Assembly (NCBI RefSeq): GCF_011764445.1 | Contig: NZ_BLPG01000001.1 | Location: 5,208,001-5,272,000 of the forward strand | Source of the DNA: Phytohabitans rumicis | GTDB taxonomy: Bacteria > Actinomycetota > Actinomycetes > Mycobacteriales > Micromonosporaceae | DNA length: 64,000 nucleotides | Direction of reading: 5' to 3' | Part shown: positions 1 through 10,393 of the stretch, one piece after another | Numbering within the stretch: position 1 is the stretch's first letter | Layout: the number at the start of each line of letters is the position of its first letter | Notes under the pieces: generated by a model | Databases searched by the model: none | The model's input: the letters and a program-made list of their open reading frames with translations, nothing else | Told to the model about the DNA's origin: nothing | Made by a program: the position numbers and the translations under genes

Positions 1-319
1 CGGGGTCGCCGCCGGCGAGGAAGACGGTGCAGGCGAACGCGCGGCGGCCCGCCGGCATGGCGATGACCTGCGGGGTGGCGTCCGCCGGGGCGAGGCGGGG
101 CGCCGGGCCGTCGTATGTGAGCTGGTAGAGCGGGTGGTCGTCGAGCCGCCGCAGGCTGTCGAGCGCCCGATCGGCCTGGTCGGCGTTGGGCCGGTAGGTG
201 AGCGTGTGGAACGTGAGCGCGTCGGTCCGGGGTGCTGGCGCGGCGCCCTGGCACCCCGCCAGCGCCAGCAGTCCGGCCGCGAGGGCGCCTCCCCACCGGG
301 TAGAGCGCGGGGTCGCCAT
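1..319 (-). CDS. Putative lipoprotein, 3' part missing (runs off left edge)
   Basis: The N-terminal 106 codons are visible. They start at ATG 319 on the minus strand and continue past base 1. The protein opens with a short basic stretch, a hydrophobic core and the lipobox LALAGC, so it should be exported and lipidated at that cysteine. The part beyond (about TDALTFHTLTYRPNADQADRAL) has no motif I recognise. It is divergent from the ABC importer that starts at 418, with about 100 bp between them. The family is unknown; lipoprotein status is the only functional statement the sequence supports. Confidence 0.6.
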   Translation of the reverse strand, partial: MATPRSTRWGGALAAGLLALAGCQGAAPAPRTDALTFHTLTYRPNADQADRALDSLRRLDDHPLYQLTYDGPAPRLAPADATPQVIAMPAGRRAFACTVFLAGGDP

Positions 320-417
320 TCCACTACCGTAGCCACGGCAGGTGACAGGACCGTCTCTGTAGCTTATTTTCACCTTCGGCAGCTCGTTGTAAGTTATCTA
401 CGAGCGAGGGAGGTTTC
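320..417. promoter_or_regulatory. Divergent promoter region of lipoprotein and ABC importer
   Basis: This 98-bp gap separates two divergent genes. It holds a locally A+T-rich stretch (358-400) and an interrupted inverted repeat, GCTCGT at 382-387 and ACGAGC at 400-405. The repeat lies just upstream of the GGGAGG ribosome site of the importer. It could be an operator or an mRNA hairpin. No clear -35/-10 pair can be assigned. Confidence 0.3.
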
Positions 418-1413
418 GTGCAGCGACCCGGTGACGACCCGTACCTGCAGGTGCGTGATCTGCGCGTGCGGTTCGCGACCGAGGACGGCGTGGTGCGGGC
501 GGTGGACGGGGTGTCCTTCGCGGTCGAGCGCGGCCGCACCCTCGGCATCGTCGGCGAGTCGGGCTCCGGCAAGAGCGTCACCAGCCTGGCCGTACTGGGC
601 CTGCACGATCCGAAGCGCACGACCATCACCGGGCAGATCCTCGTCGGCGGCCGCGACATCGCCGGCCGTCCGGATGAGGAGGTACGCCGGCTGCGCGGCC
701 GGGACATGGCCATGATCTTTCAGGATCCGCTGTCGGCCCTGCACCCGTACTACTCGGTGGGCCGGCAGATCGCGGAGGCGTACCGGATCCACCACCCGCG
801 GGCGGGCCGGGGCGAGGCCCGCAAGCGGACGATCGAGATGCTCGACCGGGTCGGCATCCCGCAGCCGGCGAAGCGTGCCGACCAGTACCCGCACGAGTTC
901 TCCGGCGGCATGCGGCAGCGCGCGATGATCGCGATGGCCCTGGTCAACGACCCCGACCTGCTGATCGCGGACGAGCCGACCACCGCGCTCGACGTCACCG
1001 TGCAGGCGCAGATCCTGGACCTGCTCGGCGATCTGCAGAAGGAGTTCAACTCGGCGATCATCCTGATCACGCACGACCTGGGCGTGGTCAGCCAGGTCGC
1101 CGACGAGGTCCTCGTCATGTACGGCGGGCGGGCGGTCGAGCATGGCGGCGTGGAGCAGGTGCTGCGGGCGCCCCAACACCCGTACACCTGGGGGTTGCTC
1201 GCCAGCGTGCCCACCGTGCACGGCGACGCCGGTGCGGACCTGGTCCCGATCCCTGGCAACCCGCCCAGCCTGATCAACCTCCCGCCGGGGTGCGCGTTCC
1301 ACCCGCGTTGCCGGCACGCGAGCGGGGACTGCTTCACCCAGGTGCCCGAGCTGAGAGATGTCGAACGTCTGATGGTCGCCTGTCACCACCCGGAGGCCAG
1401 CCGTGCCCAGTGA
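418..1413 (+). CDS. Peptide/nickel-type ABC transporter ATP-binding protein (OppD/DppD-like)
   Basis: This is a cytoplasmic ATPase subunit of a family-5 importer for oligopeptides, dipeptides or nickel. It has 331 residues. Walker A is GESGSGKS at residues 46-53, the ABC signature is FSGGMRQR, and Walker B is [12 protein letters not shown] near residue 182. The C-terminal extension with PGCAFHPRC and a further cysteine is the oligopeptide-transporter tail found in OppD/OppF proteins. The GTG start is preceded by GGGAGG. The 3' end overlaps the next ATPase by 11 bp, so the pair is translationally coupled. Substrate cannot be read from the ATPase. Confidence 0.93.
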   Translation: MQRPGDDPYLQVRDLRVRFATEDGVVRAVDGVSFAVERGRTLGIVGESGSGKSVTSLAVLGLHDPKRTTITGQILVGGRDIAGRPDEEVRRLRGRDMAMIFQDPLSALHPYYSVGRQIAEAYRIHHPRAGRGEARKRTIEMLDRVGIPQPAKRADQYPHEFSGGMRQRAMIAMALVNDPDLLIADEPTTALDVTVQAQILDLLGDLQKEFNSAIILITHDLGVVSQVADEVLVMYGGRAVEHGGVEQVLRAPQHPYTWGLLASVPTVHGDAGADLVPIPGNPPSLINLPPGCAFHPRCRHASGDCFTQVPELRDVERLMVACHHPEASRAQ

Positions 1414-2374
1414 ACTGCTGCGGGTGGAGGGGTTGACGAAGCACTTCCCGGTCCGGCGCGGCGCCGTACGGGCGGTCGACGGGCTCGACTTCGCGGTCGA
1501 GGCGGGGGAGACGCTCGGCCTGGTCGGGGAGTCCGGCTGCGGCAAGACCACGACCGGCCGGATGCTGGTACGCCTGCTGGAGCCCAGCGCCGGAAAGATC
1601 GTGTTCGAGGGCCGGGACATCACGCACCTCGGGCGCCGGGCGATGCGGCCGCTGCGGCAGGACCTGCAGATCATCTTCCAGGACCCGTACGCCTCGCTGA
1701 ACCCGCGGCACACCGTCGGGCGGATCGTGGCGATGCCGATCGAGGTCAACGGCGTACGGCCGCCGGGCGGCGTGAAGAAGCGGGTGCAGGAACTGCTGGA
1801 GCTGGTCGGGCTCAACCCCGAGCACTACAACCGGTATCCGCACGAGTTCTCCGGCGGGCAGCGGCAACGGATCGGGATCGCCCGGGCCTTGGCGCTGCGG
1901 CCGAAGCTGATCGTGGCCGACGAGCCGGTGTCCGCGCTGGACGTGTCGATCCAGGCCCAGGTGATCAACCTGCTCCGCGGGCTGCAGCGCGACCTCGGCC
2001 TGGCGTTCGTGTTCATCGCCCACGACCTGGCGGTGGTCCGCCACTTCTGCCAGCGGGTGGCAGTGATGTACCTGGGCAAGATCGTGGAGATCGGTGACCG
2101 GGCCGAGATCTACGAAGAGCCGCGCCATCCGTATACCCGGGCACTGCTCTCCGCCGTACCCGATGTGAATGCCCTCGGCCCGGCTGCCGGGCGGATAAGG
2201 CTGACCGGCGATGTGCCGACCCCGCTCGACCCGCCGTCCGGCTGCCGGTTCCGCACGCGGTGCTGGAAGGCGCAGGAGGTCTGTGCCACGACGGAGCCGG
2301 CGCTGACCGAGGGCGTGGCCTGTCACTTCCCGGAGAAGAGCCCGGAGGTGGTAACCGTTGAGTCTCACGCCTGA
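1403..2374 (+). CDS. Peptide/nickel-type ABC transporter ATP-binding protein (OppF/DppF-like)
   Basis: This is the second ATPase of the importer, 323 residues. Walker A is GESGCGKT at 42-49, the signature is FSGGQRQR, and Walker B is [12 protein letters not shown]. The tail [17 protein letters not shown] is the usual oligopeptide-transporter extension. It starts at a GTG inside the end of the preceding ATPase gene, and its own end overlaps the next permease by 17 bp. All the ATPase and permease genes are packed in one operon. OppD and OppF normally form the heterodimer that drives the two permeases. Confidence 0.93.
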   Translation: MPSELLRVEGLTKHFPVRRGAVRAVDGLDFAVEAGETLGLVGESGCGKTTTGRMLVRLLEPSAGKIVFEGRDITHLGRRAMRPLRQDLQIIFQDPYASLNPRHTVGRIVAMPIEVNGVRPPGGVKKRVQELLELVGLNPEHYNRYPHEFSGGQRQRIGIARALALRPKLIVADEPVSALDVSIQAQVINLLRGLQRDLGLAFVFIAHDLAVVRHFCQRVAVMYLGKIVEIGDRAEIYEEPRHPYTRALLSAVPDVNALGPAAGRIRLTGDVPTPLDPPSGCRFRTRCWKAQEVCATTEPALTEGVACHFPEKSPEVVTVESHA

Positions 2375-3305
2375 GCTCGTCGGGCGGTCTCCCGGGCAGC
2401 TCGCCTGGGTCCGGCTGAAGCGCGACCGGGTCGCGATGGTCAGCGGCGCGGTGCTGCTGTTCTTCTTGCTCGTCGCGCTGGCCGCGCCGCTGATCGAGAT
2501 GGCCTACGGGGTCGGGCCCTACCAGCAGTTCCAGGACAAGCTGCGCAACAGCGACGGCCTGCCGCTCGGCTACGGGGGCGGGATCTCCGGCGAGCACTGG
2601 TTCGGGCTGGAGCCCCGGCTGGGGCGAGACATCTTCATCCGGCTGATCTACGGCATCCGGACCTCACTGTCCATCGCGCTGGCCGCGGCCCTGGTGACGT
2701 CCGCGATCGGCATCACGGCCGGCATCGTCGCCGGTTACCTCGGCGGCTGGGTCGACGCGGTGATCAGCTGGGTCACCGATCTGGCGCTCGCGATGCCGTT
2801 CCTCATCTTCGCGCTCGCCGTGATGCCGACCGTGGTGCTGCGCTTCTACGGCCCGCGGGAGGAGACGCCGACCTGGTTCCGGGTGGTGGTGGTGATCGCG
2901 ATCTTCGCGGCGTTCGGCTGGACGAGCACCGCCCGGCTGGTCCGGGGACAGGTGATCTCGCTGCGCGAGCGGGAGTTCGTCGAGGCGGCCAAGGCGAGCG
3001 GCGCCGGCCTCGGGCACATGCTCTTCCGGCAGCTGCTGCCGAACATCTGGGCGCCCATCCTGGTGTCGTTTTCGCTGGCGGTGCCGGCGTACGTCACCGG
3101 GGAGGCGGCGCTGTCCTTCCTGGGCATCGGCATCACCGACCCGACGCCGGACTTCGGGGCGATGATCTTCGAGAGCATCAAGTACCTGCAGGGCGATCCG
3201 GCGTTCGTGTTCTTCCCCGGCGTCGCAATCTTCGTCCTGGTGCTCGCCTTCAACCTCTTCGGTGACGCGCTTCGCGACGCGCTCGACCCGAGATCCTCCC
3301 GGTAG
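2358..3305 (+). CDS. ABC transporter permease, OppC/DppC-like
   Basis: An integral membrane permease of 315 residues. A cytoplasmic N-terminus with [20 protein letters not shown] leads into the first membrane helix, as in OppC proteins. A long periplasmic-type loop follows, then a five-helix BPD_transp_1 core. The coupling EAA-like loop reads [12 protein letters not shown] near residue 204. The TTG start at 2358 lies inside the preceding gene, and this arrangement implies coupling. OppC-type subunits pair with the OppB-type permease encoded next. Confidence 0.9.
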   Translation: MSLTPELVGRSPGQLAWVRLKRDRVAMVSGAVLLFFLLVALAAPLIEMAYGVGPYQQFQDKLRNSDGLPLGYGGGISGEHWFGLEPRLGRDIFIRLIYGIRTSLSIALAAALVTSAIGITAGIVAGYLGGWVDAVISWVTDLALAMPFLIFALAVMPTVVLRFYGPREETPTWFRVVVVIAIFAAFGWTSTARLVRGQVISLREREFVEAAKASGAGLGHMLFRQLLPNIWAPILVSFSLAVPAYVTGEAALSFLGIGITDPTPDFGAMIFESIKYLQGDPAFVFFPGVAIFVLVLAFNLFGDALRDALDPRSSR

Positions 3306-3312
3306 GGGCGCC

Positions 3313-4299
3313 ATGTTTCGGTTCCTGGTCAAGCGGCTGCTCTCCGCCGCGCTCACCCTCTTCGCGGTCAGCGTGCTCAGCTTCCTGATGTTCTTCGCGC
3401 TGCCGAAGGACCCGGTCACCGGCATGTGCCCGAAGAACTGCAACCCGGAGCGCCTGGAGCGGGTACGCCAGGAACTGGGCCTGCGCGACCCGAAGATCGA
3501 GCAGTACGCGGCGTACATGAAGGGCATCGTCGCCGGGCGTGACCTCGGCAGCTCCCAGGGTGGCCGATGCGACGCGCCCTGCCTCGGCTACTCGTACGTC
3601 AACAGCGAGGCGGTCACGGACACGCTGGCCCGGGTGCTGCCGGTGACGCTGAGCGTCGTGCTGCCGGCGACGATCCTGTGGCTGGTGCTCGGCGTGGGCC
3701 TGGGCATGGTGTCCGCCCTGAAACGCGGGACCGTCCTCGACCGGCTGGCGATCGGCTTTTCGCTCACCGGGGCGTCGATGCAGCTGTACTTCGTCGGCGC
3801 GATCCTGCTGATCGTCTTCGTCTACCAGCTCAAGATCTTGCCCAATCCGCACTACACGTCCATCTTCGACGATCCACTCGACTGGGCCTCCGGGATGGTG
3901 CTGGCGTGGGTGGCGCTGGCGTTCCTGTTCTCGGCGATCTACGCCCGGCTGGCGCGGGCGCAGATGCTGGAGACGCTGTCGGAGGACTTCGTCCGCACGG
4001 CGCGGGCGAAGGGCGTGCCCAAGCGCACGGTCTACGGCCGGCACGCGCTGCGCGCCGCGATCACGCCGCTGGTGACGATCGCCGGCCTCGACGTGGGCGC
4101 CGCGCTCGGCGGCACCGTGATCACGGAGATCACGTTCGGCCTGCGCGGGCTCGGGCGTACGGCGGTGGACGCGGTGACGGACGGTGACCTGCCGATGATC
4201 ATGGCGACCGTCTTGATCTCCGCGGTCTTCGTCGTGCTGGCCAACATCGTGGTCGACCTGCTCTACGCGGCCATCGATCCGCGCGTACGGCTCCGGTGA
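3313..4299 (+). CDS. ABC transporter permease, OppB/DppB-like
   Basis: An integral membrane permease of 328 residues. It opens with MFRFLVKRLLSAALTLFAVS, the classic OppB/DppB first helix. The coupling loop reads DFVRTARAKGVPKRTV, and the last helices end in a short DPRVRLR tail. I chose ATG 3313 because it begins the conserved first helix and follows a GGGGCG-type ribosome site. An upstream in-frame ATG at 3262 would add 17 unconserved residues inside the previous gene. Two cysteines in the first external loop (MCPKNC) are unusual and might form a disulfide. Confidence 0.9.
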   Translation: MFRFLVKRLLSAALTLFAVSVLSFLMFFALPKDPVTGMCPKNCNPERLERVRQELGLRDPKIEQYAAYMKGIVAGRDLGSSQGGRCDAPCLGYSYVNSEAVTDTLARVLPVTLSVVLPATILWLVLGVGLGMVSALKRGTVLDRLAIGFSLTGASMQLYFVGAILLIVFVYQLKILPNPHYTSIFDDPLDWASGMVLAWVALAFLFSAIYARLARAQMLETLSEDFVRTARAKGVPKRTVYGRHALRAAITPLVTIAGLDVGAALGGTVITEITFGLRGLGRTAVDAVTDGDLPMIMATVLISAVFVVLANIVVDLLYAAIDPRVRLR

Positions 4300-4362
4300 A
4301 TTTTACCGTACGGTGACGTTGTTGCTGTAGGTTTCCTTCACTGCACCTATGGGAGGTTCGAG

Positions 4363-6087
4363 ATGCGACCAAGAGTGGCAGCCGCTCTTGCATTGCTTTT
4401 GGCAGTGGGCGCCTGCAGTGAGACCAAGGAAGAAGGCCCCGCGGTTGACCAGAACCGTACCGCGACTGGCGTGATCGCCACCGACCCGAAGGACTCGCTC
4501 GGCCCGGCCACCGAGGTGCCCGGCGCGACCAAGGGTGGCACGTTCACGATCATCCGCGAGAGCAAGATTTCGCACCTGGACCCGCAGCGGGTGTACTCGT
4601 TCGCCGGTCTGATGAACGCCCCGCTCTACGCCCGGTCGTTGACCACGTGGAAGGACGACGGCAAGGGCAACCTGACGCTGGTCGGCGACCTGGCCCAGAC
4701 CCCCGGCACCAACGTCAACAACGACTGCAAGACCTGGGAATTCAAGATCAAGAGCAACGTGAAGTTCGAGGACGGCAGCCCCATCACGTCCAAGGAGATC
4801 GCGTACGGCATCGCGCGCTCGTTCGACCCCGACCTCACCGGTGGCCCGACGTACGTCCAGGAGTGGCTCGCCGACAGCGGCGACTACGACACCAAGTGGG
4901 ACTTCAAGGCCAACAAGACGTCGCTGCCGCCCGGCCTGACCACGCCGGACGCCAACACGATCCGGTTCGAGTTCGCCAAGGCGCACTGCGACCTGCCGTT
5001 CGCGCTCTCGCTGCCGTCGAGCGCGCCGCTGCCGCCCGCCAAGGACACCGGCGTCAACCTCGACAACCAGCCGTTCGCCTCCGGGCCGTACAAGATCACG
5101 AAGCACACGCCCGGCGTCGAGCTGGTCATGGAGCGCAACGAGCACTGGGACCCGGCCACCGACCCGGTGCGCCACCAGTACCCGGAGAAGATCGTCTGGT
5201 CGTTCGGGCCGGACCCGGACGCGGGCGCCAACCGCGTGATCGCCGACAGCGGCGCCGACCAGGCCGCGCTGGCCTGGAACGGCGTACCGGCCGGGCTGGT
5301 GTCCCGGGTCGCCGGCGACGCGGCGCTCAAGTCCCGCTCGATCACGTCCCCGACGCCCTCGGCCTGGCGGCTCACCATCAACACCCAGCGGGTCACCGAC
5401 CTCGCCGTACGCCAGGCGCTGAACTACGCGATCGACCGCGAGGGCTTCATCAAGGCGTACGGCGGCTCGACGGTCGCGACCCCGCTGACCACGCTGCTGC
5501 CGCCGGCCACCATCGGGTACAAGCAGTACGACGCGTACCCGGCCGGCGCGACCGGCAACCCGGAGAAGGCCAAGGAGGTGCTCGCCGGCAAGACGCCGGA
5601 GCTGGTGCTCGCGATCGGCGACGACTCCCCCGAGTTGGCCACCCAGCTCAAGGGCAACCTGGAGAAGGCCGGCTTCAAGATCACGGTGAAGACGATCCCG
5701 GCCGACTCGAAGCTCGACGAGACCAAGAAGAAGGACAACGCCTGGGACCTGTGGCTGGACCAGTGGGCCGCGGACTGGCCCAGCGGTGCGGCGATCCTGC
5801 CGGTGCTCTTCGACGGCCGCTCGATCAAGGCTGAGGGCAACAGCAACACGTCGTACATCAACAACGACGCGATCAACACCGAGTTCGACCGGGTGCTGGC
5901 GATGGACCCGTCGGCGCAGGCGTCGGAGTGGCCCAAGCTGGACGAGCGCATCATGAAGGAGCTCGCGCCGGCCGTGCCGCTGTTCGTGGAGGTGGCGTAC
6001 TACCTGACCGGCTCCAAGGCGGGCGGCGTCTTCATCTCCAGCGTGTTCGGCTACCCCGCACTGGTCAACGCGTACGTGAAGTCGTAG
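4363..6087 (+). CDS. ABC transporter substrate-binding lipoprotein, family 5 (SBP_bac_5)
   Basis: This is the extracytoplasmic receptor of the importer, 574 residues. The signal peptide ends in the lipobox LAVGAC with the lipidated cysteine at residue 19. The family-5 fold is seen in GGTFTIIRESKISHLDPQR and the later DLAVRQALNYAIDREGFIK motif. It follows the permeases by 63 bp and has its own strong GGGAGGT ribosome site. The gap holds the palindrome ACCGTACGGT (4305-4314), so extra transcription starts are possible. Gene order ATPase-ATPase-permease-permease-receptor is the reverse of the common dpp layout. The substrate is probably a peptide. Confidence 0.93.
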   Translation: MRPRVAAALALLLAVGACSETKEEGPAVDQNRTATGVIATDPKDSLGPATEVPGATKGGTFTIIRESKISHLDPQRVYSFAGLMNAPLYARSLTTWKDDGKGNLTLVGDLAQTPGTNVNNDCKTWEFKIKSNVKFEDGSPITSKEIAYGIARSFDPDLTGGPTYVQEWLADSGDYDTKWDFKANKTSLPPGLTTPDANTIRFEFAKAHCDLPFALSLPSSAPLPPAKDTGVNLDNQPFASGPYKITKHTPGVELVMERNEHWDPATDPVRHQYPEKIVWSFGPDPDAGANRVIADSGADQAALAWNGVPAGLVSRVAGDAALKSRSITSPTPSAWRLTINTQRVTDLAVRQALNYAIDREGFIKAYGGSTVATPLTTLLPPATIGYKQYDAYPAGATGNPEKAKEVLAGKTPELVLAIGDDSPELATQLKGNLEKAGFKITVKTIPADSKLDETKKKDNAWDLWLDQWAADWPSGAAILPVLFDGRSIKAEGNSNTSYINNDAINTEFDRVLAMDPSAQASEWPKLDERIMKELAPAVPLFVEVAYYLTGSKAGGVFISSVFGYPALVNAYVKS

Positions 6088-6096
6088 GCGTACACC

Positions 6097-6181
6097 TGCA
6101 AGGAAGGGCCCCTTGTTAACCCCGCGGTTAGCAAGGGGCCCTTCCTATGCAGAAAGCGTTAACAAGGTGCCCTTCCTTGCA
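6097..6181. terminator. Triple-arm AAGGAAGGGCCCC palindrome between convergent genes (bidirectional terminator)
   Basis: Three copies of one roughly 23-base arm occur in alternating orientation: forward at 6097-6120, reverse at 6127-6151 and reverse again at 6158-6181. The shared core is AAGGAAGGGCCCCTTGTTA. The first two arms form a strong hairpin with a short GC loop. The site lies exactly between the end of the importer operon and the end of the convergent S9 peptidase. The same palindrome recurs at 19597. Termination is inferred from position and structure. Confidence 0.7.
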
Positions 6182-6183
6182 GC

Positions 6184-8295
6184 TCAGACGTGGCGGCGGA
6201 CGAAGTCCAGTTCCAGGCGGAGCAGTTGCTCGGCCACGCCGCCCGCGGCCATGTGGGTCGCCCCGGTCAGCGGGATCACCGAGTGCGGGCGGCCCGCGGC
6301 CAGCATCGCGGCCGACAGGCGCAGCGTGTGGGCGGCCACCACGTTGTCGTCGACGAGGCCGTGGATCAGCAGCAGCGGCCGGGCGTCCTTGGCCGGCTCG
6401 CGGGCCAGTTCGATGAGCGAATGGTGCGCGTACACGTCGCTGTTGTCGTCCGGCAGGCCCAGGTAGCGCTCGGTGTACGCGGTGTCGTACAGCCGCCAGT
6501 CGGTCACCGGCGCGCCGGCCACCCCGCAACGGAACAGGTCCGGCCGGCGCAGCACCGCGAGCCCGGCCAGCCACCCCCCGAACGACCAGCCGCGGATCGC
6601 CACCCGGTCCAGGTCGAGGTCGGGGTGCTTGCCGGCCAGCGCGCCCAGCGCGTCGATCTGGTCGGTGAGCACCACGTCGGCGACCCGCCGGTGGATCACC
6701 TTCTCGAACGAGGGGGCCACGCCCGGCGTACCCCGGTTGTCGACCGTGACCACCGCGAACCCGGCGTCGGCCCACCACTGCCGTTCCAGCCAGCGGGACC
6801 GGGCGGCCAGCACCTCCTGGTGGCCCGGACCGCCGTACACGTCCAGCAGCACCGGCAGCCGGCGCCCGGTCACGTGGTTGCGCGGGTAGAGCACCGCCGC
6901 GGGCAGGCGCCGGTCGGCCACCCGCTCCAGCAGCGGCCGCGGGGAGTACGGCGGCCGGGCGGCCAGCGACTCGATCGTGGCCACCTGCTTGCCGGCCCGC
7001 CACACCGTCCACTGGGTGCCGGCCCGGTCCAGCGAGGCCGAGCCAACCGCCAGGACGTCGCCGCCGACCGCGCCGGTGTGCCACCCGGGCGCGGTGGTCA
7101 GCGGCCGGATCTCCGCCCCGCCGGCGCCGATCGCTGTGCGTACCCGGAAGAGGTGTTGCTCGCTCGGCTCGGCCTCGCTGGCCTCGACCAGCAGGTCGGG
7201 CGAGCCGGCGCCGGCGGCGGCGGACATCCGCCCGACCACCCGCCGCACGTACAGCGACGGCGGCGTGAGCAGGGTGCCGTCGGCGAAGAGGCAGCGCGCG
7301 TCGTACCCGTCGTGGGCCAGCTCGCCGCCGACCAGGACCCGGCCGTCGGGCAGGTGGCTCGGCGTGCCGGCGACCGGCTCGACCCAGCGCGGGTCGGCCA
7401 GCTCGGCGTGCACCTGGGTCTCGCCGGTGCGCGGGTCGACCGACAGCACCAGTCCGTGCTGCTGCAGCCGGCGCAGCACGGTGATCAACGGTCCGCCCTC
7501 GGCCCAGTGCACCGACACCAGGTAGGGGTAGGTCTCCCGGTCCCAGTGCACGTCGACCCAGCCGCCGTCGAGATCGAGCAGGTGCAGCGTGACCTCGGCG
7601 TTCTCGGCGCCGGCATAGGGGTACGCCACGCTGGTCGGCGCCGCCTCCGGGCGCGCCGGGTCGTGCAGGTGCCAGCGCGGCACCCGGGACTCGTCGACCC
7701 GGGCGGCCAGGATCGAGCGCCCGTCCGGCGCCCACCAGTAGCCCCGGAACCGGGACAGCTCCTCCGCCGCGATGAACTCGGCCAGGCCCCAGGTCACGTC
7801 GCCGCCCTCGCCGGCGAGCAGCGCGTCCGTGCCGTCCGCGTGGATGACGTGCAGGTTGCCCGAGGTCACGTACGCGATCCGCCGGCCGGCCGGGTCGGGG
7901 CGCGGGTCGACCACCGGGCCGGCCGTGGCCAGCTGCGCCACGTCGCCGGTCGCGAGGTCGGCCCGGAAGAGCCGCCCGCCGAGCGGGAAGGTGGCCACCT
8001 TGCCGGCCGGGTCCGTCGCGTACGAGCCGATGCCGCCGGCGGACAGCCGCAGCCGCTCGCGGAGCGCGCGCTCCTCGGCGGGCAGGTCGCCCTCGTCGGT
8101 GAGCAGCGTGGCCGGGTCGGCGACCAGCCGCTCGGCGGCCGTCTCGACATCGAGCACCCACAGGGCGTCGGCCGGGTCCTCTGGACCGGCCGACCGCAGG
8201 AAGATCACCCGCGAGCCGTCACTCGCGACGCTTACGGCCCGCGGCGCGCCACGGGTGAACCTCCGGGTACGAGCGGCCAGCTCCGGGTACTCCAC
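6184..8295 (-). CDS. S9 family serine peptidase (prolyl oligopeptidase / DPP-IV type)
   Basis: A protein of 703 residues with an N-terminal beta-propeller region (about 30-440) and a C-terminal alpha/beta-hydrolase domain. The nucleophile elbow is GWSFGGW with Ser571. The acid is Asp649 in HGLVDDN and the base is His681 in GATHMAAGG. The VYGGPG loop before the nucleophile is the usual oxyanion element. Such enzymes cleave short peptides after proline or alanine. No signal peptide is visible, so it is probably cytoplasmic. It starts at GTG 8295. It is convergent with the peptide importer, which would fit a role in breaking down imported peptides, though that link is inferred. Confidence 0.9.
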   Translation of the reverse strand: MEYPELAARTRRFTRGAPRAVSVASDGSRVIFLRSAGPEDPADALWVLDVETAAERLVADPATLLTDEGDLPAEERALRERLRLSAGGIGSYATDPAGKVATFPLGGRLFRADLATGDVAQLATAGPVVDPRPDPAGRRIAYVTSGNLHVIHADGTDALLAGEGGDVTWGLAEFIAAEELSRFRGYWWAPDGRSILAARVDESRVPRWHLHDPARPEAAPTSVAYPYAGAENAEVTLHLLDLDGGWVDVHWDRETYPYLVSVHWAEGGPLITVLRRLQQHGLVLSVDPRTGETQVHAELADPRWVEPVAGTPSHLPDGRVLVGGELAHDGYDARCLFADGTLLTPPSLYVRRVVGRMSAAAGAGSPDLLVEASEAEPSEQHLFRVRTAIGAGGAEIRPLTTAPGWHTGAVGGDVLAVGSASLDRAGTQWTVWRAGKQVATIESLAARPPYSPRPLLERVADRRLPAAVLYPRNHVTGRRLPVLLDVYGGPGHQEVLAARSRWLERQWWADAGFAVVTVDNRGTPGVAPSFEKVIHRRVADVVLTDQIDALGALAGKHPDLDLDRVAIRGWSFGGWLAGLAVLRRPDLFRCGVAGAPVTDWRLYDTAYTERYLGLPDDNSDVYAHHSLIELAREPAKDARPLLLIHGLVDDNVVAAHTLRLSAAMLAAGRPHSVIPLTGATHMAAGGVAEQLLRLELDFVRRHV

Positions 8296-8404
8296 ACACC
8301 GGATCGTAATTCCGGCACACCGATACGCCCGACCGCGTACGGCGTGTTGCCCGGAACGTGGTGATCTAACTGACTATCCGGACGCTGCGCGTAGAGTGGC
8401 GGCC

Positions 8405-9277
8405 GTGGCACGACGACTCATGCTGGTCCACGCCCACCCGGACGACGAGACGGTGGGCACCGGCGCGACTATGGCTCACTACGCCGCCGAAGGCGCGCAG
8501 ATCACGCTGGTGACCTGCACCCTCGGCGAAGAGGGTGAGATCCACGTGCCCGAGCTGGCCCTGCTCGCGGCGGGCGAGGCCGACCAGCTCGGCGGCTACC
8601 GGCTCGCCGAGCTGGAGGCCGCTTGCGCCGCGCTGGGCGTGTCCGACCACCGCTTCCTCGGCGGCGCCGGCAGGTACCGCGACTCCGGCATGATGGGCCT
8701 GGAGACCAACAAGCACCCGCGCTGCTTCTGGCAGGCCGACGTGGACGAGGCCGCCGGCTTCCTGCTGGAGATCATGCGCGAGGTCCGCCCCCAGGTCGTG
8801 ATCACGTACGACGAGAACGGCTTCTACGGGCACCCCGACCACATCCAGTCGCACCGGGTCGCCATGCGGGCCGCCGAGCTGGCCACGGCCGAGGGCTTCG
8901 GCCCGGCGAAGATCTACTGGACGGCGATGCCGAAGAGCGTGCTGGAGGCCGGCATCAACGCCTTCGCGCAGTCGACGGACAACCCGTTCGCCGGCATCGA
9001 ACGCGTCGAGGACTTCCCGTTCGGCACGCCGGACGAGCAGATCGCGGCACGGATCGACGGCACCGACCACCACGAGGCCAAGGTCGAGGCCATGCGGGCA
9101 CACGCCTCCCAGATCCCGGAGTCCTCCTGGCTCTACTCGATCGCCGGCAACTTCGGCAGCGAGTTCATGGGCGTCGAGTACTACACGCTGGCGGTCGGCG
9201 AGAAGGGACCCGGCGTCGGCCCGTACGGCTGGGAAAACGACATCTTCGCCGGTCTCGCACCTTCCTCGCCGGTCTAA
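8405..9277 (+). CDS. mshB: MshB: GlcNAc-Ins deacetylase of mycothiol biosynthesis
   Basis: A zinc-dependent LmbE/PIG-L deacetylase of 290 residues. It removes the acetyl group from GlcNAc-inositol in the mycothiol pathway. The metal motif HAHPDDE is at residues 9-15 and the second signature is [10 protein letters not shown]. The stretches [12 protein letters not shown] and [14 protein letters not shown] follow the mycobacterial MshB sequence rather than Mca. GTG 8405 puts the start just before the conserved [12 protein letters not shown] longer reading frame extends upstream, but it is the antisense of the S9 gene. The Mca paralogue of the same pathway is at 59624. Confidence 0.92.
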   Translation: MARRLMLVHAHPDDETVGTGATMAHYAAEGAQITLVTCTLGEEGEIHVPELALLAAGEADQLGGYRLAELEAACAALGVSDHRFLGGAGRYRDSGMMGLETNKHPRCFWQADVDEAAGFLLEIMREVRPQVVITYDENGFYGHPDHIQSHRVAMRAAELATAEGFGPAKIYWTAMPKSVLEAGINAFAQSTDNPFAGIERVEDFPFGTPDEQIAARIDGTDHHEAKVEAMRAHASQIPESSWLYSIAGNFGSEFMGVEYYTLAVGEKGPGVGPYGWENDIFAGLAPSSPV

Positions 9278-9281
9278 CGTG

Positions 9282-9752
9282 ATGAGCCTGCAGAGCCCGC
9301 TCGAAGTGGAGCCGGTGACGGAGCCGGCGCCACCATCCCCGTTCGACAAGGTGGCCGACGTGGCCCTCCGGGTGGCCGGCGGGATCATCGCGGTGATCGC
9401 GGCCCTGGCCACCGGCGTCCTGGAGCTGATGCTCGCCCAGGTACGCGTCGGCGGCTACCTGATCGGCGTGTCGGTCGTGGCCGCGGTGGTGCTCAACATG
9501 CTGCTCGGCTGGTTCGCGTACGCCACGGTCGGGCGGAAGTGGGCGATCGCGCTGCCCGCCGCGTGCTGGATCGTGCTGATGATGGTGGCCTCCGGGCGTA
9601 CCACCGAGGGCGACCTCCTGCTGGTCGGGCCGCAGGGCAACGCGGTGGTGGACGCCAACAGCTGGGTGGGCCTCACCATGATCTTCGCGGGGTCGATCGC
9701 GTTTGCCGTGATCGGTTTCCGATTGATGCTCGCGTCTACGCGCCGTGTCTGA
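9282..9752 (+). CDS. Small four-helix membrane protein downstream of mshB (DUF6113-like)
   Basis: A protein of 156 residues with a short acidic/proline N-terminus and four hydrophobic segments (around 24-44, 50-72, 82-98 and 122-145). Its ATG lies 5 bp after the mshB stop, and a GTG directly before it is an alternative start. Similar small membrane proteins commonly follow mshB in actinobacteria, which is why I suggest the DUF6113 family from memory. No catalytic residues are visible and the role is unknown. It probably shares the mshB transcript. Confidence 0.7.
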   Translation: MSLQSPLEVEPVTEPAPPSPFDKVADVALRVAGGIIAVIAALATGVLELMLAQVRVGGYLIGVSVVAAVVLNMLLGWFAYATVGRKWAIALPAACWIVLMMVASGRTTEGDLLLVGPQGNAVVDANSWVGLTMIFAGSIAFAVIGFRLMLASTRRV

Positions 9753-9767
9753 CTACTCTCTAGCGGC

Positions 9768-10232
9768 ATGAAGGACCGTTGGCTGCCGATTGGCGTGCTC
9801 GCGGGTGTGCTGTTCGCGGTTAACGTGGCGGCCCGCCTGGTGGCCCGCGTCGGGTTCGACAACAAGACCGAGGCCCAGGACCGGATCTCACTGGGGATGT
9901 TCGTCGTCATCGGGCTGATCCTGGCGACGATGGCGTTCATCTGGGGGCGCCGCCATCCGACCGCGCGCTGGATCGCCGACATCGGCGCCGCCGCCCTGGC
10001 CGCGATGCTGCTGACCATCTTCGTCGGCCCGTTCATCAGCGGCGACACGCCGTTCGCCGGCGGCGCGGGGGAGTTCTTCTCCCAGGTCTGGCTGTACGGC
10101 GGCTTCGCGATCGGCGGGTCACTGGTCGGCTATTTGCTCCTGGTCGCGCTCGGGCTGGACTACCGGTCGCAGTCGCTGAAGCGGTACGCCGAGACCAAGC
10201 TGGCCAAGCCCCGCCGCCCAGTCCGCCGTTGA
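9768..10232 (+). CDS. Small membrane protein, unknown function
   Basis: A protein of 154 residues with four predicted membrane segments (about 6-25, 43-58, 70-88 and 110-130) and a very basic C-terminus ending KLAKPRRPVRR. It follows the DUF6113-like gene by 15 bp and probably forms a three-gene unit with mshB. Its TGA stop is the first TGA of the palindromic repeat that begins here (TTGATCAAGG), so the element marks the exact end of the frame. I recognise no family. Confidence 0.65.
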   Translation: MKDRWLPIGVLAGVLFAVNVAARLVARVGFDNKTEAQDRISLGMFVVIGLILATMAFIWGRRHPTARWIADIGAAALAAMLLTIFVGPFISGDTPFAGGAGEFFSQVWLYGGFAIGGSLVGYLLLVALGLDYRSQSLKRYAETKLAKPRRPVRR

Positions 10233-10327
10233 TCAAGGATTTCTGCGTCGATCAAGGGCATACGGTCGTGGTTTGGAGATCGAAGCACGGCCGTTTGCCC
10301 TTGATCGACGGGGAAGTCCTTGATCGA
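10230..10327. repeat. Dispersed palindromic element, copy A
   Basis: A nested inverted repeat. The outer arms are TGATCAAGGAT (10230-10240) and AGTCCTTGATCGA (10315-10327). The inner arms are about 24 bases each (10247-10270 and 10286-10309), with core CGATCAAGGGCA, and surround a 15-base asymmetric loop. It lies between convergent genes. A G+C-only tail runs to about 10390. Other copies start at 12861, 23405, 32724, 32981, 54471 and 63577. Confidence 0.9.
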
Positions 10328-10393
10328 CGCGCGGAGCGCGCCGAGCCGCGCCGCGCCGAGCGCGCGGGGAGCGCGCGCGGAGCGGGTGAGGGG

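Noticed and set aside
4300-4362. A separate regulated promoter for the importer receptor based on ACCGTACGGT
   Set aside because: The palindrome is only 10 bp, and GTAC-rich words are common in this DNA, so the evidence is too weak to call an operator.
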